Shown: positions 1 through 10,970, counted from the stretch's first letter. The stretch is DNA of 64,000 nucleotides from Bostrychus sinensis (GCA_020698575.1 CM036244.1:28866034-28930033), one strand, 5' to 3'. The notes: a model not told the origin generated them from the letters alone. Made by a program: numbers and translations.

Positions 1-464
1 TACTGAGAGCCATACTCAGGCAGTAGAGACAAAAAATGTAAGCATGAACACATATATTGTGGATGTCTATAATAGGAAATAAAGAGAATCGTTTAGAGTG
101 TTAGAATAGTAAGTGATGCTGATTACAAGCATTATGTATTTTGAGCATGAGTCACTGATGATGGAGCCATTCTGACATTTAGGCTCATTGATGTGTTGTT
201 GTCTGATGGTAACTCAGTGTTCTTGATGTTTTGTCATCTTAGTCACATGGCCTTTTAGATGTACTATGAATTGAACTATGAATGAAGTATTTTTCAATTC
301 TTTAGTTTGCAAAGACACATCATCTGCTCACAGTTTTCACACCTCCACAGAGACATGTTTGGTCTGGTTCGTTTGTTTTTTGTTTTTTTGTTTTTTGTTT
401 TTGGTCCCGCATATTCCCTGCTTACACCTTGAAATCTTACCTAGCAGAGAAGCAAATAGGTGTA
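1..464. other. Gene-free DNA, no recognised element
   Basis: AT-rich sequence with no credible coding region. A T-rich run with interspersed G (about 373-402) is a simple repeat. The 63-codon ORF here has no recognisable domain and contains this low-complexity run. Confidence 0.6.
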
Positions 465-467
465 GCT

Positions 468-640
468 AAGGGCAGAGATAGCCTCAAAATGGGGAAGTTG
501 ATGGTTCAATTCCTGCCCCCCTACGTAACGACATTAACTCTTAGTGTCCTTGGCTAAGACACTTAACCCACCTTGCTCCTAGTGTCTGCAGCACTGGTGC
601 ATGATGTGTTGTGTTATTTTTATTAGGACTAAAAACTGTA
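468..640 (+). repeat. tRNA-headed SINE fragment
   Basis: The stretch has a B-box-like GGTTCAATTCC near 510 and then the phrase GTCCTTGGCTAAGACACTTA, which is typical of the body of many fish tRNA-derived SINEs. The A-box side is weak. I see no clear target duplication or tail, so this is an old or truncated copy. Confidence 0.5.
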
Positions 641-1220
641 TTAATATTTATTCACTTACTGTATTTAATATTATATTCACTCTTCATATTGTACACAGTG
701 TGGATTACAAAAAGCATTCAATCTCTATTACATTCATAACAAAATCAAACCTTGTGTAATTGGCTTATGCTGCTTAGAAAAGAATATGCATTTTGGGCAT
801 CTTACAGGAAATTTCTCCATTCTTTCTCTCTCTTCCACCAATTGCTCATTAAGGATTTGCATGAGTACTTACACTCTCGAGCACATTTGTTTCACATTTG
901 AAGGTGTTGTTTCTGCCTAAATTATTTTAGCATCTAAAGCCAAGAGGAGTTGTTTTCTTTCTCCAGCCTGTGTATAGTCGTCGGAGAGGGTTGTTAATAT
1001 AGCTTGAGTAACACTGACATCTGCTGGGATAGCACGTTCTAACTGGGCACATGGGGACGCAGCTAATACCGGTTTTCTCTCTAAAATCTGTGCAAAAAGC
1101 CTTGCATAAAAGCAGACTTGTATTGCATGGATACATGAAGGTATAATGACATATTTGTAAGGTGCCAGATGGTACTTCTAATGTGATTCAACAGTGTATG
1201 GCATCAATCAATCAGACACT
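641..1220. other. Gene-free DNA
   Basis: No ORF with a recognisable domain and no clear repeat. Sequence is unique-looking and AT-rich. Confidence 0.5.
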
Positions 1221-1305
1221 TTTTTCTAATTCTTCTTTTTTCTTTTTTTTGCAGGTAAGGCAATTCTTCTGTGTTTTCTTCTCTGATGGACAAGCCGTCT
1301 GTACC
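1221..1305 (+). promoter_or_regulatory. Recursive-splice-like site with possible 51-nt RS exon
   Basis: A 30-base pyrimidine-rich tract (1221-1250) runs straight into GCAG|GTAAGG, so a strong 3' splice site is immediately followed by a strong 5' splice site at 1254/1255. A second good donor, ACC|GTAAGA, lies at 1305/1306 and would define a 51-nt exon (1255-1305). Vertebrate recursive splicing in very long introns uses this arrangement. No host exon is visible nearby, so the function is inference. Confidence 0.4.
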
Positions 1306-1745
1306 GTAAGATAAAACCTCAATAATTGGATTTTGCAATTATAATTTGAAGTCCTGAACTGAACTCTAAAACAACATTTAAAAAGCTTTTAGGTGCAAAC
1401 TAGCCTTGCACTAGTAATGTAAATGAGTCTATCTATCCCAGGCGTGTGAGAGGAACGGGTCATGTTGCTTTTTCTGAACCAGTCTGTCTTTGTTGATATC
1501 CATCTTGCTAATTTACAATTCACTCCTGCAATGACACTGAGTTTGTCCTGACCTTAGCTGTTACCCAGAGACTTTCCTCCTGATGCAACGGATGTCAGTA
1601 AGAGATTTTGCCTCCACAATATTAGAAACACATGGGATATTCGATAAGTATAGTGACTATCTGAACAAAATATAATAAATAATGTCTGAATAACTAAGTT
1701 TAGGGCTTCAGTAACCATAGACATAGTAAAACTTCAGTTTATTTA
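1306..1745. other. Gene-free DNA
   Basis: Unique-looking sequence without a usable ORF or recognised repeat. Confidence 0.5.
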
Positions 1746-1749
1746 TGAG

Positions 1750-1880
1750 CTACAAACCAGGACTTAACCAAGACTAAACCAGGGCTAAATTAGGTTTAAA
1801 CCAAAACTAAAACCAAGACAAAACAAGGACTAAATCAGGTCTAAACCGAGACTAAACCAGTACAAAACGAGGACTACACC
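1750..1880. repeat. Degenerate tandem repeat, ACCAGGACTAA-type units
   Basis: Imperfect tandem units of about 11-12 bases, with variants of ACCAAGACTAA and ACCAGGACTAA, fill roughly 130 bp. The units differ by several substitutions, so this is an old minisatellite. Similar GACCAAGACC-type phrases occur in the element at 9184-9599. Confidence 0.7.
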
Positions 1881-3011
1881 AAGTTGGTGTTTTGTACATC
1901 TCTAGTGCATGTGCATGTGGTAGCATGTTTATACAGTATACTACAAACAATTTGGTGCCATTGAGATCTAATTAAAAGCAGTTTGTAACATTGTGAATGC
2001 TAATAACCTCCACATACCGTAAAACAACTGCAAGTTCAGAAAGGCATGACGTGCTACTTGATTCTGTGAGCCTGACTGATCACAACTGAAGGTGGAAATT
2101 GTCTGCGATGTTTGGCTTATGAACGGCACGCAGGGTGAAGCCAGGCGCACACCGAATCATGCGGCCACCACTGTCACTGGCAAAACCATGTCATACAATC
2201 TTCTTTTAAACAAGCCAATTCATTTTCTCTCTCTTCTTTCTGGCGCCCCATAAGAGAACAGCAGATGAATCCAGCCTCACTGTCGGTGATGGTATTTTGA
2301 TTTCAGTTTCCCATTTCCAGTTTATCACAGTTTGATAAGGTCACCTCACGCTGTCACCTGCAGTATCCAACTCCATTTACTCAAGCGTCCTGAAATGCTA
2401 TTATCAATATGAAATATTGTCCAGACAGACTTCAGCTCTTCCAGCAGGGGAAAACATCAATGTTTACCGTTCAGAAATCAAGCCCTTGCCCCTGGTGTCA
2501 GCCACTATCTGTCTTCTATAGAAGCGAGACAGAGGAGAAAAATTTACAACCCCTGCTAATCCTCGGCTGGTTTGTTGTGCTGTTACAATTTGGCAAAAGA
2601 ACATTTCTCTGGTTATAGATAATGGGACAGAGGTCACATGAGAAATAACAAGAAAACAGGAGCACAGCAATAAACTGAAATATCCTGAAAAAGTAAAATG
2701 ATTTCAGATAAAGTAATATGTAATTGTTTATCAGCTAGTGGATTGAGGTTTTCATTATCTGTAAACCATAAAAATCTGTGCTTTTTGATGTGAACTACTG
2801 AAATAAATGGACTTTTCCATGATATTTTAATCTATACAGCTGCATCTTATATATATTGATAATTCTTTTCCTATATGCCGTTTTATTATTGCACAAGAAA
2901 GTTGTCATGCAAAACAATTAATTCTGCTGTGCTCAAAAACAAGTATGGGTGTTATGGGAATAAGGCGAAATAGCTGATTACGAAACAATACAGCCAATTG
3001 GCCTACAAGCC
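1881..3011. other. Gene-free DNA
   Basis: No ORF with domain content. The antiparallel ORFs of 68-69 codons near 2410-2670 overlap each other on opposite strands and resemble nothing I recognise. Confidence 0.5.
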
Positions 3012-3160
3012 TGTGTGCTCTTTGTGCCAGTCTCAAACCTAGATAAATAGAAAGGGTTGCATCAGTAAGGGCATCCTGCATAAAACCTATTTGCAAACTT
3101 GCAAATCATTGTACGCCAGGAGGCATACGGTTTGCTGTGGGGAAATCTAAAAGTAGCTGA
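3012..3160 (+). repeat. Dispersed repeat, RTE/Rex3-like LINE tail (copy 1)
   Basis: Contains the diagnostic phrases GGGTTGCATCAG, AGGGCATCC and TAAAACCTAT, then GGAGGCATACGGTTTGCTGTGG. Further copies are at 20825-20905 (reverse), 52905-53045, 56868-57005 and 57871-58050. From general knowledge of fish repeats this resembles the 3' end of RTE/Rex3-type LINEs. The family name is inference; the multi-copy status is seen directly. Confidence 0.65.
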
Positions 3161-3559
3161 ATACAGAACATGGTATTTAAAGATTCTGAAAGTGTTGAAA
3201 ATGAAGTAAACATACAGTACTACAGTATAACAACTCATTTTGCGCTTATGAAATCCTATACTAGCCTGAACTTTCACCACCTGGAGGATGAATCATAACC
3301 TCAGCGTTAGGACACAAACTTTTCTCCTGTGGCAAATTCTTATAAACTCTTGCCTGGTTTCTCATCATAGAAAACAACAGGGCTCCTTAAGCTTCAGTTA
3401 AGGGCAAGGTCTGTCTCTGACCAAAGCTGTTATACTGAACATGATGAAAATGAGAAAAAGGTTGGGATAAAAAAGTTAGGCAATGGCATTGTTGTTGTTT
3501 TTCTGCTTGTGTTTTGGAATAACTGGTCACACATTTAATAAATACATGTTTTATACTAG

Positions 3560-3815
3560 AGAATGAGCCATGTGACACTATCAGAGTAGATATAGTACTG
3601 TGCAGACATCTTTTTCATAGTCTTTTCAAGAAAGACTATGAATGAAGAATGTTGTGTCAATGTACAAAAATACCAAAGTAGAGCATAGACCTCTGCCAAG
3701 GCACTGGTCCCACTGGTTGCAATTGTAAAAACATAGTGCCCAGACTTGAACCTTAAACTCAAAGATCCTCAAGTTCAGGGGTAAATGCTCTTTCCATTGA
3801 GCCACATAACTACCT
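3560..3815 (-). repeat. tRNA-derived SINE, family with GTGGCTCAATGG head (copy 1)
   Basis: On the minus strand the head reads GTGGCTCAATGGAAAGAGCA (A-box-like) and about 35 bases later AAGGTTCAAGTC (B-box-like). The body contains GGCAGAGGTCTATGCTCT and TTTTTGTACATTGACACA. The same order recurs in the copy at 33728-33925, and the head also at 19893-20045. No protein is expected from it. Confidence 0.65.
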
Positions 3816-3927
3816 TGGAATAGTAAAGAATCTACTAAAACTAAACATTTGTTCTTTTAGTGAGTAAAGTTAGTATCTTCCGTATGTCTACAGAATCCCT
3901 TCTGGATCTAAAAAGTCCAGACTTTCC

Positions 3928-4013
3928 CTGAAATATTTTTTTTCTTTTTTTTCCTCTTTTTTTCCCCTTTTGTTTTTTCTGCTTATTTTTCATTTTATTT
4001 TTTTTCTTCTTTT
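3928..4013. repeat. Pyrimidine-rich simple sequence
   Basis: About 85 bases almost wholly T and C with runs of T. Low-complexity tract with no gene. Confidence 0.8.
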
Positions 4014-4046
4014 TTGAGGATTGGCTAGCATTACATGTCCCCTCTA

Positions 4047-4175
4047 CTCAGGCCCATCGACAGGTTTGGTGGGACCCGAAGACTTCACATGGGCCCCCTT
4101 ATAATAGAAAATATAAGAAAAGGGACCATTTCTGGGCCCCTCTGACCCTGAGGCCTGGGACAACAGACCACTTAA
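4047..4175. repeat. GGGCCC-rich short dispersed element (copy 1)
   Basis: Shares the phrase AAGAAAAGGGACCATTTCTG and the CTTATAATA motif with the copy at 30294-30420. That copy has short inverted ends (CAGGC / GCCTG) and a likely 8-bp target duplication. Here the left end is kept (CAGGCCCATCGACAGG) but the right terminal repeat is not visible. Confidence 0.6.
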
Positions 4176-4735
4176 TCTCACTATAACATTTGCACAGTAC
4201 TCTATTTCTAAATGTAATCTGTTAGCTCGACTCGAGTGCAGAAATATCCAGAGTAGATAGCTGACAGATGGACTGCCTGGTAAGGCTGTTGCTGTTGATC
4301 AGATGAAAAGACTTAATACCAGATGTGTCCCCCAACTGTTGTTATAGGTCCTGAGGTTGTGTGTCCAAGGCAGTGACAGATGTTGTACAAAACAAACTTG
4401 CAACATGCTCTAGAGTGTGAGGAATAAACAATGGATTTAGGCTAAGCAACACAAAGAGAAAATATTTTTTGTAAAAGCTGGGCCATTAGTGAACGTTATT
4501 GAACACACTCAGTTGTTTTCTTTGCATAAGGAGAAAATTAGCCCTTTGTTAGCAGCTGTACTTTGTTTTAATGGTTTTCTCTAATTACTAATTAACCCTC
4601 CACTTTATAGTGTTTGTGGCTTGATGCTGCGAACATTCCCTTGTCTGTGTCTGGCCTACTTTGCTGTGTGCTTACATATAACAGTGTAGAGTAAACACAG
4701 ATTATTCACAGTATACAAGGTGTAGTACAGCTTTA
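4176..4735. other. Gene-free DNA
   Basis: Unique-looking AT-rich sequence; no supported feature. Confidence 0.5.
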
Positions 4736-4737
4736 TA

Positions 4738-6304
4738 CAGTTGAAAGAAAAAGTATGTGAACCCTTTGGAATTACTTGGATTTCTTCATGATTTGGTCAT
4801 AAAATGGACAATAGACAAACACAGGCTGCTCAAAGTAATGCTGCAAAAAAATGTATGTTTTCATGTGAATATTTATTCAAACATTCACAGTGCAGGATGG
4901 AAAAATAATATGTGAACCTTTGGATTTAATAACTTCTTGACCCTTGTTTGGCAGCAATAACCTCAACCAAACGTTGTGTGTAGTGAAGATCAGACCTGCA
5001 CAACACTGGAGGAATTTTGGACCATTCCTCTTTACAAAACTGTTTAAGTTCAGCAGTTTTCTTGCTATGTCTTGTGTGAACCACTCTTCTGAGGTCATGC
5101 CACAGCATCACAATTGGGTTGAGGTCAAGACTCTGACTGGGCCACTCCAGAAGATGTATTTTCTTCTGTTGAAGCCATTCTGTTGTTTATTTGCTTCTAT
5201 GTTTTAGGTTGTTGACCTGTTTCATCACCCATCCTCTGTTGAGCTTCAGTTGGTGGACAGATAGTCTTAAGTTTTCCTGCAAAATGTTTTGATAAACATG
5301 GGAATTCATTTTACTGTTGATGATAGCAATTTGTCCAGGCCTTACCATGATGCTCCCTCCACCATACTTCACAGTGGGGATGAGGTTTTGATGTTGGTGT
5401 CCTGTGCCTTTTTTTCTCCACACATAGTGTTGTGTGTTTCTTCCAAACAACTCAACTATGGTTTTGTCTGTCCACAGAATATTTTGCCAATAGTGCTATG
5501 GAACATCTAGTTGCTCTTTTGCAAACTTTAAATGTGCAGCAATGTTTTTTTTTTTTTTTGGACAGCCGCAGTTTCCTACATTGGTGTTTTCCCATGAACT
5601 CCATTCTTGTTTAATGTTTTACATATTGTAGTTTTGTCAACAAAGATGTTAGCCTGTGCCAGAGATTTCTGTAAGTATTTAGCTGAAACTCTAGAATTCT
5701 TCCCCTCATTGAGCATTCTACACTGTGCTCTTGCAGTCATTTTCACAGGATGACCACTCCTAGGCAGTGTGGCAAGAGTGCTGAACCTTCTCCTTTTATA
5801 GACAATCTGTCGTAACGTGGACTTATGAACATTAAGGCTTTTAGAGATACTTCTGTAACCCTTTCCAGCTTTATGCAAGTCAGCAATTCTTATTCATAGG
5901 TCTTCTGAGAGCTCTTTTGTGTGAGGCATGGTTCATATCAAGCAATGCTTCTTCAGAATAGCAAACTCAAAACTGGAGGGTGTTTTTTATTGGGCAGGGC
6001 CACTTAAGTATTGAGCAGGGCCTCCCATCTTCTCATATTGATTGGATTCTAGGTTGGCTGACACCTAACTCCAATTAGCTCTTGAAGAGGTCATTAGCTT
6101 AGGGGTTCACACACTTTTTTCATCCTGCACTGTGAATGTTTAAATAAATATTCAATAAAAACATGATTTTATTGCAGCATTAGTTTAAGCAAACTGTGTT
6201 TGTCTATTGTTGTGACTTACATGAAGATTAGATCACATTTTATGATCAAATCATGCAGAAATCCAAGTAATTCCAAAGGGTTCACATACTTTTTCTTTCA
6301 ACAG
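4738..6304 (-). mobile_element. Tc1-like DNA transposon, decayed
   Basis: The element is 1,567 bp and flanked by TA on both sides (4736-4737 and 6305-6306), the target duplication of Tc1/mariner elements. The inverted ends begin CAGTTGAAAG / CTTTCAACAG and extend for about 200 bp on each side. A GGTTCACACA-type motif is repeated near the inner end of each, as in IR/DR Tc1 elements. A broken transposase lies on the minus strand between the repeats. Several AT-rich substitutions and frameshifts show it has long been inactive. Confidence 0.93.
4880..5929 (-). pseudogene. Tc1-family transposase pseudogene
   Basis: The reading starts at the ATG at 5929 and meets a TGA after about 11 codons, probably an old CGA codon changed at a CpG. 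The N-terminal helix-turn-helix region (5878-5576) is readable: GYRSISKSLNVHKSTLRQIV. A T-tract near 5541-5559 and further frameshifts break the middle. The DDE region can be followed, but the second catalytic aspartate motif reads QVNNLKH instead of the usual Q-D-N-D-P-K-H pattern. The glutamate in the NPIE motif is replaced by valine at about 5109-5111 (NPIVMLW). Two catalytic residues are therefore lost, and no active protein is possible. Confidence 0.9.
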
Positions 6305-6306
6305 TA

Positions 6307-6785
6307 CATATATTTTGCCTATATAACTTAGCGACCTGAATACGTCTCTATATTTATTCATTGCTATCAGTCCAGATTGATTTGTTTATTTGCTGAACTA
6401 AAATGAAGAATATTAATAATGTTCAATAATAGCATACACTGAATCACATGCATTGGGTCATCAGTATGTTATATTGGCAGGTAATTGGTTTTCTTATGAC
6501 TCCAGATAGCATTTTTATCATTTGTAGATATTTAATGCAAAGACAGTATTGTATTCACATCGTTCATATTTACAAACTTGATCCCAACCCAACAGGAAGA
6601 GTGGAGTCTGTTTTAATGTTAACGCATTATCACAGAGTCTAGTCTTTTAAACTTAATACCTTTCAGGCAATACTTTTTTGCATGTATTTTATTCACTGAA
6701 ATACATATAGGTCACATCTCACCATAGCAACTTGAATGGAATGAGGCAAACTGAGCACCAAACTGACTGTTGCTAGAATGTGTTT
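6307..6785. other. Gene-free DNA
   Basis: No recognisable coding or repeat content. Confidence 0.5.
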
Positions 6786-6789
6786 TTTT

Positions 6790-6914
6790 TTAACTTAATC
6801 TTACATGTATTGGCACTGTCAAGGCAGAACTTTATAACTTGTTTTTTAAGTGAACTTGATGGTTCCTTGATGTAAAGCATTTTGAGTGTCCATGGGGGTA
6901 AGAAATGCTATATA
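6790..6914 (+). repeat. SINE 3' tail fragment
   Basis: Contains TAAAGCATTTTGAGTGTCCA and GAAATGCTATATAAATCTG, a phrase typical of the 3' end of fish SINEs (AAAGCGCTTTGAG followed by GCGCTATATAAAT). The 744-bp hAT-type element lies directly after it. Confidence 0.6.
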
Positions 6915-6922
6915 AATCTGAC

Positions 6923-7666
6923 TAGGGATGCACCGATACCACTTTTTTTCAAACCGATACGAGTACGAGTACTTCCATTTGAGTACTCGCCGATACCGAG
7001 TACCGATACGAGTACTTATATAGGGGTAACTTTATAGTTTATACAGTCACACTGCTGTATCTCATTCATCCCATATTGTGTCGTCTTTTTGCCGTCTATC
7101 CCCGCTCTGCGATGCTAAGTTATTTTTACAACAGAGAGCTTTGAACACAGCTAACCATGGCTAAAATTTGCTCAACATGGACATGTTATACCTCACTTTA
7201 AAGCTTATATTCTCCTCTATTCAGTCGCTAAAATCATTTTAAGGACAGATTGAGCATCTGCGCATAACCAGCGGAGATTCGCCAAGACATACAGCAGCTA
7301 ACACAGCAGCTAACACAATTAGCAACGGTACTTCTTATGTTTTATCAGACAACAACTGCTTCATACTCCGCGCTTATATCATTTTCGGGACAACTAGGAC
7401 AACAAAAGGACAACTGCTTAAGTTTTAGGACTCACGTATGATTTGGGATAAGTCTGGTTGAGCAGAATGTAGAGCCAGCTTTGCTTTTATCTGCATACAG
7501 TTCACTTTGAAATCTCACTGCTCAGCTGAGAGGGGAAGGTCACGTGACAGCGCTGTAGTGGTATCGGTTGTTGGTATCGGCCCACTTTTATGAATATGAG
7601 TACGAGTACTTGGACATGGTATCGGTACCGATACCCGATACTGGTATCGGTATCGGTGCATCCCTA
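6923..7666. mobile_element. Non-autonomous hAT-type transposon, 744 bp
   Basis: The ends are TAGGGATGCACCGATACC and its inverse GGTATCGGTGCATCCCTA. The element is bordered by a perfect 8-bp duplication AATCTGAC (6915-6922 and 7667-7674), the size made by hAT transposases. Just inside each end are many short GATACGAGTAC / GTACTCGTATC repeats. There is no transposase ORF, so it must have been moved by an enzyme encoded elsewhere. Confidence 0.92.
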
Positions 7667-7674
7667 AATCTGAC

Positions 7675-8655
7675 CATTTGCCAAATGTTACATTTTTACT
7701 GTATGTCCCGGCATTTTCAGGTTCCGTGAAAAGTTGTGTAGTGAAGAATTTCAATCAGCAAAGGCACCAATAACTACACATGCTCAGTTGCTTTCAATCA
7801 AGTTATGAATGCAAAATATTCTTGAACACAGCTGAATGGACTTAATTATGTAGTGAAAATGCTCTGGTTGAGCCAAATTTCTTAGTGAAGCAGATTTTTA
7901 CATCATTGCTCTAAAAGAACATGATGTCTTTTGCTAGCTGCTTTGAACTAATCAAATTCAAAAATCAAATCAAAATCTGGTTAGAAAAAGCAGTGATACA
8001 TTGGTGTATTGTGAGGAACCATCATGCATTATAATCCATTTTTCATTGCTGGACCTGTATTCCTCACACTGTGTTCGGACAATGCATTATGTGGCTTGCA
8101 TGTGTCTTGCATCATTTGTTATTCAGAGAAATCATGGTATGTTTGTTCACACATTGGTATGAGCAATGACTTGGAAGCCTGTTCCCACATGACATAAACG
8201 GCCCAAGGACAGTATAGCTGTCACTCTGTAAACCTTTGTGGTGCTGCTGCTGCAGGCCTGTTGTGTGTGTCCCAGAGCACACTTTGTGTCCTGTGCGCTT
8301 CCAGATCCGTGCACATGTGAGACGGACAGTGTGAGAAAGTAATGAGATGGACCCACTGTGAGCCAGTCTATGTGTCTTCTTCCTGTTCCTCTGTTCCTCT
8401 ATAGATCACAAAGGGCATTGCTGTGACAGGCAGTACAATAGGGAACCAGATACAGCCAACATCAACTGGGTCTTTATACTGGGACCAAGGCAAAGTTACA
8501 TGTCACTGTTTATCAGTGAACACGGCTGCTGATTTGGCTCAGAACACATCTGAACACAGCATTTGTTCACTGATCTCTGCAGTTATATCTACGTATGTAC
8601 ACAGGGCCAGTTCTTATTTTGGAGACTGTCAGGACAAGTTTCTGTTACAGAGGTA
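7675..8655. other. Gene-free DNA
   Basis: No host exon or repeat I can name. A CTATAG acceptor-like site near 8405 has no matching exon. Confidence 0.5.
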
Positions 8656-8659
8656 GCAG

Positions 8660-9115
8660 ATGTGGGAAAGAAACCTAAAACCTGTACTCAAATAAAAGTT
8701 TTCTTACTTCAAAATAATATTACTCATGTAGAAGTAAAAGTCCTCCTTTATCCTTTGGCTTTTCCTGACGAAGCCCTCTCCATTTCTGTAGGCTTTGGGC
8801 CGGCAAAAGGAGTAGACTGGCTTGTGACCCCTCGTGGCTAGTAATCTTCTTCTCAAGAAGCAGTGAAAAAGCTGCCGTATGGCTAAGTCGTAGAGCTGTG
8901 GCGCATATACAAGCATATCGTGGGTTCGACCCTGGACTGTGACAGTTTACTGAATGTCTCCCCCCGCTCTCTCACGATTTTCTATATGCTGTCAAGAAAC
9001 CCTTAAAAATAGCCAAGAAGCAGTGAAAGCACTAAGTGAAATTGTTACTTAAGTAGCAGTAAAAAGTACTGAGTGTAAAATTGTCCTTGGTATGAAGTAT
9101 TTTTTGATATTTTTC
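8660..9115. repeat. Degenerate AAGTAAAAGTAC-type transposon relic
   Basis: The outer parts (8690-8745 and 9010-9085) carry the TACTCAAATAAAAGTTTT / ACTTAAGTAGCAGTAAAAAG phrases seen in the intact hAT-type element at 56628-57112. The middle is occupied by a tRNA-headed SINE (8865-8995). No clean ends or target duplication remain. Confidence 0.45.
8865..8995 (+). repeat. tRNA-headed SINE
   Basis: Has an A-box-like TGGCTAAGTCG at 8880-8890 and a strong B-box GGTTCGACCC at 8923-8932, a spacing compatible with RNA polymerase III promoters. It is followed by TTTACTGAATGTCTCCCCCC and GCTCTCTCACGATTT, a body seen in a common fish SINE. An opposite-strand relative is at 62055-62215. Confidence 0.7.
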
Positions 9116-9121
9116 TAATGC

Positions 9122-9183
9122 CACTACTACATACAAATTCCACTGCTACTAATACTACCACAATTACTATTACTATTACTACC
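9122..9183. repeat. ACT/TAC trinucleotide microsatellite, left part
   Basis: Imperfect ACT triplets. The same triplet resumes at 9595-9655 on the other side of the inserted element at 9184-9599. Confidence 0.7.
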
Positions 9184-9599
9184 TACTGTTGTAGTCAAAG
9201 CCATACTACTCGAGACCAAAAGACTATTAAGGTTCAAGACCAAGACCAAGACAAAAGGAGACCAGGTTGAGACCAAACCCTGTGAACTAATACTAATTAA
9301 AAGAGAAAAGTAAAAAAAAAAGTAGTTAAAATACATTTATCATTATTTTAATGATTTAATGCAACAGTCTCCAGAAAAAGAGACAGATTATGTTCCTGGT
9401 TTTTCTGATGCTAAAAACGAATTATTCCAAAATTATGAAGAATAGCGGTTTCTTATAATGTTTTGCAAAGAAAATCTCAGAGACCACCACATTCGAGACT
9501 GAGACAAGACCAAGTCAAACTGCAGCTGAGACCAAGACCGTACAAAAATGGTCTCAAGACTGGGGTCAAGACCAAGAACGGTCTTGCGTGCTATAACAC
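9184..9599. mobile_element. GAGACCAAGACC-rich inverted-repeat element inside ACT microsatellite
   Basis: The ends are roughly inverse: CTACTGTTGTAGTCAAAG at left and GTGCTATAACACTAC at right. Next to them are GAGACCAAAAG and GACCAAGAACGGTCTTG. The inner part is rich in GAGACC/GGTCTC. ACT triplets on both sides indicate insertion into a microsatellite, which hides the exact target duplication. No transposase. Confidence 0.6.
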
Positions 9600-10776
9600 T
9601 ACTACTACCACTGGTACTATTACTATTTCTACAAATACTATTACTACTGCTACCCACCTTGCTGCCAAGGTAAAAGAAACAAAAAAAACTCATATTACTC
9701 ATTTAGAGACTGTAAAAGTCCACTTGAGAAAAGCATGCTTTTTTTCCTCAAAAAGTTACTCAAGTAAAAGTACGCTGTAACAAATTGCCTGTAGATTTTA
9801 CAGTAAACACTTAATAATGTATTGTAATATTTCTGTTGATTGCTGTAAAAATGATTTACAGGTTATAACAGGATATGTTTTACAGGTTTTTGTTGGGTTA
9901 TTTTCTACAGTTATTTATTGCTTTGGTGAAACACAGTAATTAGCTGCTCTGTCTGTGGTGAGACTCGGTCTTACCGTGGTCCATGTCCCTTTCTCACCAG
10001 CACAGAGGGCACAGATGTGTGTCGGGTCGGGACTCGCTCGGCTCAGCTGCTGCTGCACTTCACGTGTACACGGTGTAGAGAAGTCATAGGAGTAGTTTGA
10101 GATTTTTTTTAAACCAACACACCAACTACAGTCCATCTGTGAATGCATTGCATCGTGAAGCCTTACGGACCAGTAGGGCTGGGGGTAAACAATTATTTTT
10201 AAAACGATTAATCAGGCAATTATTTTATCGATTAGTCGACTAATCTAACGACTAATTGGATGAATAGTCTAACGATTATTTTTCCGTTGCTTGATTAATA
10301 AAAACCATAATGTATCTTAAATAAATACCAAAACAATCTTAATAATATAGATTATTAAACAACACTGTTTTGCACAGCAAAATAAAAAATATTGAATCAA
10401 ATTATACAAAATAAAAAGGCCAGCCTGTTTACTCTTACAGTCCAACAAAAATCTCTCCTGTACAAACTTACAAAAGATAAAAATAAAAAAAATGCAGTGC
10501 AAAATCAAACACTGTGCACAGTACAGAAATTCCTGAGTGTTTAATAACCTGATGCACAATGAAACTGACTCTCTTAACTGCTATTCTGTCAGTTTACATG
10601 CTAATGAAGAGTGTGCAATATATATAATACTATCCACTTTCCTCCTTCTCTCCTCCCTCTCATCCATCACAACTCTTTACTCCTCCTACACTACCTGCTC
10701 TGAATTACTGTCTAGGAATGTGAGCATGTCCACTTGCTCTTTGGTAAACAACTACAACATGAGTTAGCTCTCTGTG

Positions 10777-10947
10777 CAGTTTGTTCGTGCTGGGTTAGTA
10801 GTGGCTAGATAGCTGTGTTCTCTAGCCATAAGCTAGCTACTATTTTAGCCAACATTAAATGCTAACAAATGTTAACTAATAAACAACTGTCTAGGCGCTA
10901 GTAGCTAGCTAACATTAACTACTAACCAAACAAGCACGAACAAACTG
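10777..10947. repeat. Fold-back with 15-bp perfect arms
   Basis: CAGTTTGTTCGTGCT at 10777-10791 is exactly inverse to AGCACGAACAAACTG at 10933-10947. Further partial pairing continues inward (GGTTAGTAGT / ACTACTAACC). The interior is full of GCTAGC motifs. Confidence 0.8.
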
Positions 10948-10954
10948 CAGCTAG

Positions 10955-10970
10955 CCCTAACCCTAACCCT
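10955..10970 (-). repeat. Short telomere-like tract
   Basis: CCCTAACCCTAACCCT, i.e. 2.7 units of the TTAGGG repeat on the minus strand, inside the hAT-type element next to the fold-back. Too short to call a telomere relic. Confidence 0.8.

Noticed and set aside
1750..1880. CRISPR-like array
   Set aside because: Units are 11-12 bp, contiguous and degenerate with no spacers; a eukaryotic minisatellite.
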